The position numbers were made by a program, and so were the translations under genes. Below, one piece after another: positions 55,608 to 64,000 of a stretch of 64,000 nucleotides of DNA. Below the pieces are notes generated by a model that made no database searches, had not been told where the DNA came from, and was given only the letters and a program-made list of their open reading frames with translations. Within the stretch, counting starts at the first letter, position 1; every line of letters starts with the position of its first letter. This stretch comes from Chrysopilus asiliformis (lineage: Eukaryota > Arthropoda > Insecta > Diptera > Rhagionidae), in assembly GCA_964034945.1 (NCBI GenBank), contig OZ035960.1:25221487-25285486 (forward strand), in the 5' to 3' direction.

Positions 55608-58600
55608 TTATAAGTAATATAGCAACTTTTCTAGTCTACTGTTTGGTATTTGATGAATACTCTGTCCAACCAGAGAGGATAGCTTATGCGCATACTGGCA
55701 CACAGCTGGTACACGTGTTGTTCCACTCCAATTATAGTATAAATGCGTCATTTTATAAGTTATCATTTGTATGTGATCGGGTGTCAATCCGAAGGTACTA
55801 CGAACCACATTATAATTGGTCGGAGATACAGTTCCTTGATTAATAGATTGCGATACAAGGAAGAAATCGAAACGTTCGGGCAGTGTGATAATATCATCGA
55901 TAATGGTACCGGGACCTGGATTTCGCCCGGCCGGATTAAATATTCTTGTATTACTTCTCGATACGATAATAAATGCAAATTTCGGTTCATCTTTAACCCC
56001 AGCACTTTTGTACGCACGCCTTAATCGGTCTTCAATGATTTTTACTTCATGTTCAATGACGTGCTGGATTTGACCTTCACCAACACCGTCACGATAGATT
56101 AGAATGCGAGATGGAAGTGTATTATGTTGAGATGAAAATTCTTGGAGGGCTTTCGTTATGCTCATGACCAGATGTGTTGATAGTTGATCGGTGCTCTCGT
56201 GCTCTGTTACAGTACTGAAGAACCTTGTGGACTCCCTTAAATCCATCGTTGCGACTAATGCACCGAAAGCTCTACGCTTATCTTTGGTACTCTTGCTTGT
56301 ATCGAATCCAATGGTCATAAGGCCTCGCAATGGTACTTCGATCATCCAGGCGGCGGCTCCCAACTTACAATTCATTTGAATAGCAACTTTTGTGGCAATC
56401 GATCGAGGATTAGCTCGAGCTGGACGAAGTGAATTTTGTGTCACTACCTGTGTAGGTATGGCACGTTCCACGCAGGTTTTTTTCTTGATTGTACTATATC
56501 TGTTAAAACAATAATCGATTTATAAAACAAAATCAAGAGAATCAATGTACACAAACCTTTCGGAATTATTGTTAGGCACGACACACATAATCATTTGTGG
56601 ATCATATCGAGCGCAATTTTCAATTTCACTCAAATATGAATGATTTCTGTCATCATAAATTTCATGGCTGAAATTTAAACACCGAAAACATATTTTAAAA
56701 ATTGATTTTAATATTACTGTTACAATAAAATTATAAAATTTTTTAAAAAAAACTGCCTTTCAACAGTAGGGAGGCCCATAAATTATAAATAAGAATAATT
56801 GGTAAAGGAATTTAGAAGATGTTATCTTATATTAAAGTAATCAGCAGAAACATTTATTTGAAAGTTAAATGTTGAGGGTGATATTTCCAATTAAAAACGT
56901 CAAGTTTCTCGAAATCTGTGCATCGTATCGAAAAATTCATAAAAATGAAATGTGTTAAGAATATGATTATACATAACCGTTCCATACATCAAAATCCAAT
57001 CGGACCACTCCTTTCCCCCTCTCACAAATGGATTTTTTTTTAATAAGCATTTTGTCTATCATCATATAGAATAGGCCCTATTCCAGAATCCGATACGAAT
57101 GATTCGAATCGTAAACTCAATGTTGTTGTTAGTGTTTTATACCAACAACAACATTGAGTTTACGATCCGAACCATTCGTATCGGATTCTGGAATAGGGCC
57201 TAATATTTGACGATTGGCCCCTTATAATAAATTTCAATATGATACGCAATTTTACATCATATGAGATTTCAATACATAAGAAAAACATCTCGTTGCTAGG
57301 TACATAAAGGTATGTTTCTTTCCAAATTTAATTCATTTCTACTATCGGGTCTTTCAACAAGGACATAACAATTTTGTATTTAAATAAAACACAGACTAAT
57401 TGAGATATCGGGCTGAAATTTTTTCCAGGTGTAGTGGACATGTTACATTTAAGTATGAAATTCGATGTCGTTCATATGGCCGCCGCGATAATGTTTGTTG
57501 ATTGATTCTTTGGAGCCAATTTTCCACCACTCTTCCACACATATCGGCCGGAACGTTGGCAATTTCGCGTTCGATATTATTCCTGAGCTCCTCTAACGTT
57601 GTTGGCTTGTTGGCGTAAACCAACGACTTAACATAACCCCATAAAAAGAAATCCAACGCATGAGCGAGATGGCCATTCGATCGGACTATTTCTCGAGATT
57701 ACACGATTACCGAACTTCTCCTTCAATAGATCAATTGTTTGACCAGCTGTATGGCATTGCTCGTTCGTGAACTTCACCATGATAAGAATGTAAACCTTGA
57801 CTGACGTTTTAGCATTGCCAGATCATAAAAAAAGTTTTAGGGTGCGTTTTTATTAAAATACAAAATAGTTATGTCCTTGTTGAAAGACCCTTTAGATGTC
57901 AGTAAGAATGGCTTACTTTAGTGATTCATCTAACCTCATTTTTATTATAAGTAGTGGATTGGAGCATTATTAAAAAAATGACTTTCTGTCTGTCAGTCTG
58001 TACAAGACTTCTCAAAAACTACTGGAGCAAGCCCCATGAAATTTTTACAAAGATGTTTGGTCCTGCAGTGAGACGATCTTATCCAATTTTTGGTGACAAT
58101 TCGTCATCAAAATGGCGGCCCTTTAAAAATCACAATTTCGTTTTAAATAGCCTAAATTCTTTCAGTTCAAACCGCAGATATCTCAGATGGACGCAGCCGA
58201 TTTTGGAAATATTACAGATTTTTCGAAAAACTTGAGTTCAATTTGTCTTAAATATATTGTTGTAGTATTATTAACGCAAACTCAAAAAATTATTCTTGAA
58301 AATTTCAACTTTATCATTTTAACAGATATACCTACGAGTTCTATTGCTAACAAAAACAGAAAAACATATAGAAATCAAATTGTTTTTTCACTGGTATGCG
58401 TCAATGTAAAAACTTTCTGATACAAATTATACGTTCATGACCAATTTATTGGCCGACGAATAAAATATTAGTTGATAGAAAAAAGAAAAACCGGTAATTT
58501 GCAAAAATCTATGAATAATGCGTAGTTTCTAAGTAGCGAAAAAATATATTGTAAACTTAAAAAAATGTTGGTTACTTCGGATTACCGGACAATAGTCCCG

Positions 58601-61384
58601 TTCCATGACCAAAACCAAATAATTCTGATAGAACATTTTGTACTTACATTTCGGGCTGTTCAATTCGCATGCCCATGTTTGAAGCTACAAAGTTAAGGTT
58701 ACCCAAAAAACTTTGAGTGTCACGTACTTGCCGATTCGGAACGATTATGTGCCATCTCTTTAGCACGACGGAAGTGAACATTTTTTCCTTGCCTTGTAAA
58801 TCATTTCCCCAGGAAGCTTTCTGAGCGACAACTCTTTTATATAAATATAGAAAGGAGTGATTAATACATGAATATATATTTTTTTTTCTGCAAATTTCGT
58901 AATATTTACTTTCGATCTTGTGCATAACGGATCTTTTCGTCGCCCAAAGTCCTCCCTTGTACCTCCACTAGCTCCGTATCCAATGACATTTGCCATTCCT
59001 GTAGGACACGCATACTGAGGTCAGTTGTCATTAGGCGTCTGTTGAAAGTTTTCAATCTATTTATTCGAGCATCTGGATTTAAGCGTGTATGACGAGATAA
59101 GGCCTGCATTAATCTGAAATTAAACTTCATTTAAAGATTTGCAAAAGTTTTTCCTGATAAATACATCATAATATATTAAAAAATAAAAAAAAGTAGAGTA
59201 TTCGTAAATAAATAACAAATATAATCTAAGTAAATACATGACTTTCTTATAATTAAATCTTCCGTGTTGTTAGCATGCGTGGGGTCACGGCCAGGGGGGC
59301 GTGAAGCAATTTCAGCCACGGCCAGGGGGGCATGAAGCAATTTTGGGGGGCGTAGAGCTACGGACGGTAGGCGTGAAGATATTTGAAATTAACATTTCAA
59401 GATATTGGTCTCGTCTTGTCTAATAAAAACAAAGCAGCGTTGCAGACTTAATCTGGAAAGCGATCTCCACTGTGTTCTATCAAACATCAGACCTAACATT
59501 CAGATTTTAGTGAAAGGAAAACAGTGTCACCCATCCCATTAATTTTCTAATTTTTCAGTTTTTTTTTTTGTCGAAACTAGGGAAATAAATAAATGAAATG
59601 GACAGTAAAAGTGTGTGTGGATTTTTAACTCAAAATATTAGAATAGAACCACGGAAGTTTGACAGGTTATCAAAAAAGGCGGGCGTCAGCTGTTTGATAA
59701 GTGTTCAAGGGGGGCGTCAACTAAAAAAGTTTGGGAACCACGGCTTGAGATAAAGATTAATCCAAGAAATGAAACACAAAAATATTTTCCATTTTGGATT
59801 CGACACTATTTTGTAAGCCTTAACCTCAAAAAAGCTTGTCACTCAAACACGCACCTCTTTTTCTAGCGAAAAAAAACCAGTCGAATTTCTAACAAAATGT
59901 AGATCTAACATGATTCTGGCGATGTTTCTGAAGACATACATTTGGTGACAGATTAAAAGTTCATTTTGGGTCAATTAGGGTTAAACAACCTCTTTTGTTC
60001 TTAAATTTTACCCTTTTTCAAATCCCGAGAAAAAGGACTTTCATTTCGCGGAATTTGAGGAAATGAGAAATCCAACATACTACGTATAAAAGAAAATAAA
60101 AATCAAATATCCATCTTCTCCATACAAATATGAAATTGTTTCTTACCTATTATCTCTCTTGCTTTCATCTAGTCCTGTTGCACGGCACAATTCTGGTATT
60201 AACGAAATTATTTCATTTTGTCCGCCTCGGATTTGACGTTCTTTAGCTCGAGACAAGATTAGGGGTTGACCAGGATCTCTTATATTAATATGGTATTTCT
60301 GAAAAATGAAATAGAAAAATTCATTGAACAATATGATTTATTGTCATATCTGATAAAGACAAATACCTGTCTATAATAATCGATGAACGAAATAGCCCCA
60401 TTCTTCGTGGAAAAAGTTTTTTTGGGGTTTGATGAGAAATCTACATCATCCACTCGATAAGTCTTGTTATTATAATCAGTTAAAACAATCATTCCTAAAA
60501 GATTTGCAGTAAAATTAATCCGTTAATTACACTAAAGAATTTCAGATAAGTGAAACTTTTAATAATTTACCCATTACTTGACGTTTGAACATATCTTGAA
60601 AATCACCGCCTCTAGCATTGCGTGTACAATTTTGTAGTATGTCATATAACGTATCTGTTCGCATCACTTTATGAGTAATCTCTACACAAAGCAATATATC
60701 CTTTTCATGTTGACGAATCGAAGTGACATAACCAGGCCATAGTTGCATATGATGCTCCCGGATTTCAATCTTCAAAAGTACACATTTTGTATCAGTAGGT
60801 ATTGTTCTGTAATTACTGAAAAACTAATTTCATATTACCTTAGCGACGGCATCGAAAAAGTTTCTGCCGACTAACTGCAACTGCAGGCCCTCCATGGCCC
60901 GGCGCAATATGATATTTAAGACTTGGAGCGATTGTGTTGTCTTCATAGACACTACGCCAACAAATTTAATCGTGATTTTAACGTCTTCATTATTTTTTGT
61001 TCTAGTATCTAATTCCGTGACCTCTTGCGGTAATTTATTAATCATGAACAGTGTTGAGCCATCGAATAGGTATCCACCGAGCAATCGTTTTTGTTCAGAC
61101 AGGACTCCCTTTTTTACCCGAGTAATTTCGATGTCGGGAGAAAAGTCAACTCTGTATTGGAATATGTTCCATGAGGGTTTTTTTAGTAGCTTAAAATAAT
61201 TGGTTTGTAGGGAAATTCGTGTGCCGCTAGAACCCATTTTCGTTTGTGTTTCACCTCTAGTGTCGACCATTTCATATCTTGGCCGTCGGGTTCTTTCGCC
61301 TGCCGGTGCTCGTGATGGTCCAGCCAATGCTGATTCCCTTGAACTACGATCCTCATGACTGTCAGTTCTGGGAAGTTTTGAACT
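55608..61384 (-). CDS. PIWI-clade Argonaute (Piwi/Aubergine type), 5' end not found
   Basis: Eight exons join in frame: 60839-61384, 60571-60769, 60367-60494, 60147-60298, 58910-59113, 58648-58833, 56557-56667 and 55608-56499, giving 805 residues. PIWI proteins bind piRNAs and silence transposons in the germ line. Order: part of the N-terminal region (GTRISLQTNYFKLL), PAZ (VLTDYNNKTYRVDDVDF), MID (IVPNRQVRD; MIMCVVPNNNSER) and PIWI domain. Catalytic residues: D in GFDTSKSTKDKRRAFGAL, D in IYRDGVGEGQ and H in VCQYAHKL, so the slicer triad DDH is intact. The end NSRLEKLLYYL is canonical. The usual arginine-glycine N-terminus and start codon are missing; an upstream exon must lie above 61384, perhaps beyond the window. 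The GFDTSKSTKD motif favours Piwi/Aub over Ago3. Confidence 0.93.
57073..57201. mobile_element. 129-bp near-perfect palindrome (MITE) in a Piwi-gene intron
   Basis: The ends read AGGCCCTATTCCAGAATCCG on both strands, with arms of about 55 bp and a loop GTTAGTGTTTTATACC flanked by GTTGTTG/CAACAAC. AAT directly flanks both ends (57070-57072, 57202-57204). The end sequence is that of the 681-bp element at 28881-29561, so this may be its minimal derivative. Confidence 0.82.
57345..57892 (-). mobile_element. Internally deleted mariner-like element in a Piwi-gene intron
   Basis: Inverted ends GGGTCTTTCAACAAGGACAT (57347 and inverted to 57890) lie between TA dinucleotides (57343-57344, 57893-57894). 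On the minus strand ATG at about 57781 begins MVKFTNEQCHTAG, then the late catalytic segment with IDLLKEKFG, VISRNSPIEWPSRS. After a frame change comes LDFFLWGYVKSLVYANKPTT, the transposase C-terminus, ending near 57396. The N-terminal DNA-binding part and the first two catalytic acids are deleted, so it is non-functional. Confidence 0.85.
57952..58270 (+). repeat. Diverged dispersed repeat, copy B
   Basis: This is similar to 680-1010 (see there): GTGGATTGGAGCATTATT, TCTGTCTGTCAGTCTG, TCAAAAACTACTGGAG, ATGAAATTTTTACAAAGATG and TCCTGCA. It lies in the large intron of the Piwi-type gene. Class unknown. Confidence 0.5.
59275..59755. mobile_element. Probable hAT-type element fragment in a Piwi-gene intron
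   Basis: The left part repeats CACGGCCAGGGGGGC twice (about 59287, 59317) and is unusually GC-rich. The right end, read on the minus strand, begins GTGGTTCCCAAACTTTTT followed by GACGCCCCCCTTGAAC. The 'GTGGTTC-CCAAACTTTTT' end is common among hAT elements of animals. No flanking 8-bp duplication could be set, so borders are uncertain. Confidence 0.4.
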
Positions 61385-61540
61385 CTACACAAATATCATA
61401 TGATAAATCAGATTTTTTTCTTTAATTAAGAATATTTTTAAATTTAAATGGCAGCGTTTCTGTCTCTGATTCAGTAAAATACAGTCGGAGGGAGTCAGGG
61501 AATGGGGTAATGTGAACAGAAGCTTTGTTTTTCGCTTATG

Positions 61541-61867
61541 TTATGCTACATTTAATTTTTGTAATTTTTTCTGTCAGAAAATGTCAATCTCTCATAAAAG
61601 AATGAACTTGTCCATTCTTTTATGCCAGATTGTCATTCGTGCAAACGCAATATTAGTTATGACAAAAGTTGAATACTAAAGTTGTCATAACTAATATTGC
61701 GTTTGCACGAATGACAATCTGGCATAAAAGAATGGACAAGTTCATTCTTTTATGAGAGATTGACATTTTCTGACAGAAAAAATTACAAAAATTATGCCAT
61801 TTACACGGGAATTAACATAATGACAAGAAAAAAATGACAAATTTGTCATTCGTGTAAATGTAGCATT
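61541..61867. mobile_element. Palindromic element with 110-bp arms 5' of the first Piwi exon seen
   Basis: The arms 61554-61663 and 61682-61792 are complementary with almost no mismatch (for example TTGTCATTCGTGCAAACGCA and its complement). They surround a loop of about 18 bases. Outside them are shorter inverted ends TATGCTACATTT (about 61541) and AAATGTAGCATTA (to about 61867); the right flank has about 60 extra bases. It is non-coding, 170 bp from the acceptor at 61385. Confidence 0.8.
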
Positions 61868-62775
61868 ACTCTTTCACGATCGGCCCGAAATTTGGCACAG
61901 ATATTCGCCGAGGGTCCAGCTCTAACACAGACCCATTTAAAAGTAGGTTCTACCTGAAAGGGTTCGGACACCAGAACCCACATTATTATTATGTTAAACA
62001 CCTTGGTCTTTTGATCTTCATAACTGTTTTCGGTAATTCTAGAACTCTCAGAACGAAATTTGATCAGGATTTTGTTAACAACAGACTATTTTAACGCAGT
62101 TCATTTAATTTCGACATTTTTCGGGAATTAAAGATATCGAAAAAAAACATCGATATTTTTTGAACCCTAGAAGAATTATATTATGATTCATGATATAAAA
62201 AATTCCTACACTTGCTATAAGTATTTTTCTTGATTTGTTTGCGTTTTGATTTTCATCCAATAATTTGATGGATTTACGAGGAAGTAAAATGAGTTTGATT
62301 TGAATTTGAGACGCTTTTGTTTTAAAACACGGTGGGTTATATGTTGCATAACTGCAGCACGGCGTAGCAAGGGTGGGGTTCACTCCGGCAGAAACTTTTT
62401 GGCGAAATTTTTTTGTTATAGATTTCTTACCGACTCTCAATATTTTACCCACATAGAGCAACCACTTTCTAGGTCCTGCACAAGTTTTCAGTTTTAAATT
62501 TCTCTGAAAGACTTTTTCTTAGAGATCATAGAAAAGCTTACTCCTAGTTCTAATCTAATGGCAAACTTTACACAAAAAAACTTACAGAAATTGAAGAAAA
62601 ATTCTAATATTCTTGATTTGTAAAAATTTTTGAGTTTAATAGTATTTCGCTCACAATTTTTTAAGATTTTTTTTTAAATAAAAAAAATACTATAGGCAAG
62701 AGACATCACGACTAAACCCTGCACCGCGGGCTAAAACTTTTACATATCAAAAGATTGAATTTTTAAATTGTGACT

Positions 62776-63140
62776 TTGCGCCAGATTACACACGGCAATT
62801 TTCGGGCTTACTTAAGCCGATTTTTGGGAGAAACGACTGAGGAGGGAAAAGTGGCCACTCGAAATCATGGCTTATCGACAATCTGCATACATGCAAAGTG
62901 TGTGAACCGGTTTGGGAAAAGTAGTAAGCAAAAATCATTTTCGTTCTGACCGTCAGCAGGTAAACATCTTGGGAAGTATACGAGCAGCAGCAATTTCAAT
63001 GGTTTGAGTCCACACACACCCATGTAAACTTGTGTAGCATATGCAAACAGGATTGGCTTATTTAAGCCACAAGTGTAAGCACACTGGCTTATTAAGCCCA
63101 AAAGTTGCCGGCTTACTTAAGCCAAATGTAATCTGGGCCT
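62776..63140. mobile_element. TIR element with repeated GGCTTA-N-TTAAGCC palindromes
   Basis: The left end CGCCAGATTACACACGGC and the right end (complement GCCCAGATTACATTTGGC) are inverted. CTTTG is found just outside both. The 14-bp palindrome GGCTTACTTAAGCC, or variants with T or one base less, occurs about four times (near 62806, 63055, 63083 and 63109). Non-coding. Confidence 0.6.
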
Positions 63141-63294
63141 TTGTGTAAAAAAAGCAGAGATGAAAATAAGAGTTATTTTTTCTCTCTTTATTTCTCATTT
63201 CAAGTTTCACTCACAATTAATAACGTTTTCATTGTGCGAAAAAATATCTCTGAAGGAGATGATTTTTACTTGTGCGACGAAAAACCCACGAAGA

Positions 63295-63410
63295 GAGATA
63301 AATATTTTCTGTAAATAAATATCAGTTCTAATGAGAGATAAATATTTCGTGAAAATAAATATCAGTTCTAATGAGATAAATATTTCTTGTAAATAAATAT
63401 CAGTTCCAAT
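63295..63410 (+). repeat. Tandem repeat, three copies of 38-40 bp
   Basis: The unit is GAGATAAATATTTTCTGTAA followed by ATAAATATCAGTTCTAAT. Copies start at 63295, 63333 and 63373 with few differences. There are no spacers of unrelated sequence, so it is not CRISPR-like. Likely a small minisatellite. Confidence 0.85.
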
Positions 63411-63529
63411 GAGTTTTATTTCGCTGAGCTGACGAAAAACTCATTTGTTCGATTTTGCGAAATATTTTCATCCCTGGAAAAAAGATATGTTTCTTAGTCA
63501 TATATGTTTCTTTTAGTATGCGCGTCTTA

Positions 63530-63600
63530 GTAAAGGCGGTTACCCAAAATGTCTTGGCGGTTCACCGGTCGATCGCGATCGACGTAATGCCCACCCCTGG
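63530..63600 (-). repeat. Possible single hAT-type terminus
   Basis: On the minus strand the sequence reads CCAGGGGTGGGCATTACGTC followed by GATCGCGATCGAC. A CAGGGGTGGGC start is common at hAT termini. No partner end or 8-bp duplication is found within the window, so it may continue past the right edge or be a fragment. Confidence 0.35.
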
Positions 63601-64000
63601 TCTATAGGATTTCCTGGTTCATACTATTATCATCTTTCGTGCCAAAATCGCTATACCGGTCACCCTATGATTTGAGCCTATAGCCTAGTATGCAGTTCGA
63701 GTAAAATGAAATTTTCCATACAAATTTAACACTGCGCTTAAATTTAACCTCAGAAATTTTACCAAGCGGTACGCAGTTCGCTGGTAAAATGATGTGAAAA
63801 ACTCATGTTGCAATGTTGCCTCACTAGTTGGCGTAGAAAGTCTCCACTTAATTTTACCAGCATTTTAACTGTTCGGTACATTAAATTCGAGGTAAAAATT
63901 TTACAGATGAAAATAATAGAGGTTCTGTTTCCAGACAGTGTGGTTTTTTAATTGTGTGTGCTCGGCTGTCAATTTGATTTCTCCACAAACAGTTTTTACT

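Larger units (their letters stand above)
61385..64000. other. Upstream region of the Piwi-type gene, repeat-rich
   Basis: An unspliced AG-acceptor at 61385-61386 shows that an upstream Piwi exon should exist, but I found no exon with arginine-glycine repeats and a start codon here. The interval holds a long hairpin (61541-61867), an element with GGCTTA palindromes (62776-63140), a 3-copy tandem repeat (63295-63410) and one hAT-like end near 63590. No other gene was recognised. Confidence 0.5.

Noticed and set aside
58187..58420. 77-codon frame within the Piwi intron
   Set aside because: It overlaps a diverged dispersed repeat and has no motif.
62105..62461. 118-codon minus-strand frame as a first exon of the Piwi-type gene
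   Set aside because: No arginine-glycine repeats, no fitting donor and low-complexity content; it does not join to 61384 in a convincing way.
63295..63410. Three direct repeats resembling a CRISPR array
   Set aside because: The copies are contiguous without distinct spacers, and the context is an animal genome; it is a minisatellite.

Overview
The window reads as AT-rich nuclear DNA of an insect, most likely a dipteran. The genes have short GT-AG introns. Several predicted proteins look insect-like (a three-dsRBD Loquacious, a PIWI-clade Argonaute), and the repeats include DINE-1/helentron-like elements with a GTCY microsatellite. I could not fix the species. Gene names rest on reading conserved motifs by eye, not on database searches.

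Layout. 1-10.3 kb is a gene-poor, very AT-rich stretch with a collapsed mariner element, one helentron-like element and a nested palindromic element. 10.3-13.3 kb (minus) is a DCXR-type carbonyl/xylulose reductase whose second intron holds a nearly intact DD34E Tc1 transposon. 14.4-15.6 kb (plus) is TFAM with a possible second 3' exon. 16.3-17.2 kb (minus) is a CAMLG/GET2-like membrane protein. 18.9-19.3 kb (minus) is a UMAD1-like UMA-domain protein, head to head with mRpS18B (19.7-20.4 kb, plus), which is followed after only 63 bp by PYROXD1 (20.4-21.9 kb, plus). 23.4-24.4 kb (minus) is a two-finger C2H2 protein. 25.9-27.6 kb (plus) is a POGLUT2/3 (KDELC) ER O-glucosyltransferase ending in KDEL. 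28.1-30.1 kb is a complete but defective hAT element with a perfect 8-bp target duplication. 30.2-32.0 kb (plus) is a PKA catalytic-subunit-like kinase, tail to tail with AIFM1 (32.3-35.4 kb, minus). 39.9-45.4 kb (minus) is loquacious, divergent from SZRD1 (46.2-47.8 kb, plus). 50.8-51.2 kb (plus) is ATP synthase subunit g. 55.6-61.4 kb (minus) is a Piwi/Aubergine-type gene whose 5' end was not found.

Two themes link the genes. Mitochondrial functions recur (TFAM, mRpS18B, AIFM1, ATP synthase g). Two small-RNA genes, loqs and the Piwi gene, lie about 10 kb apart on the same strand. Both carry long near-perfect hairpins: about 257 bp in loqs intron 1, 129 bp in a Piwi-gene intron, and about 110-bp arms just 5' of the first Piwi exon seen. 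These look like short palindromic DNA transposons. At least four palindromic or TIR elements in the window are flanked by 3-bp A/T direct repeats, and several share a GTTGTTGTTAGT-like loop. If transcribed they could fold into dsRNA, but the sequence does not show a function.

Much of the remaining intergenic DNA is transposon debris: two hAT insertions with 8-bp duplications, a 1.5-kb element with a broken transposase-like ORF and repeated terminal motifs, two internally deleted mariners, three helentron-like copies, a non-LTR-like 3' tail and several other TIR elements.
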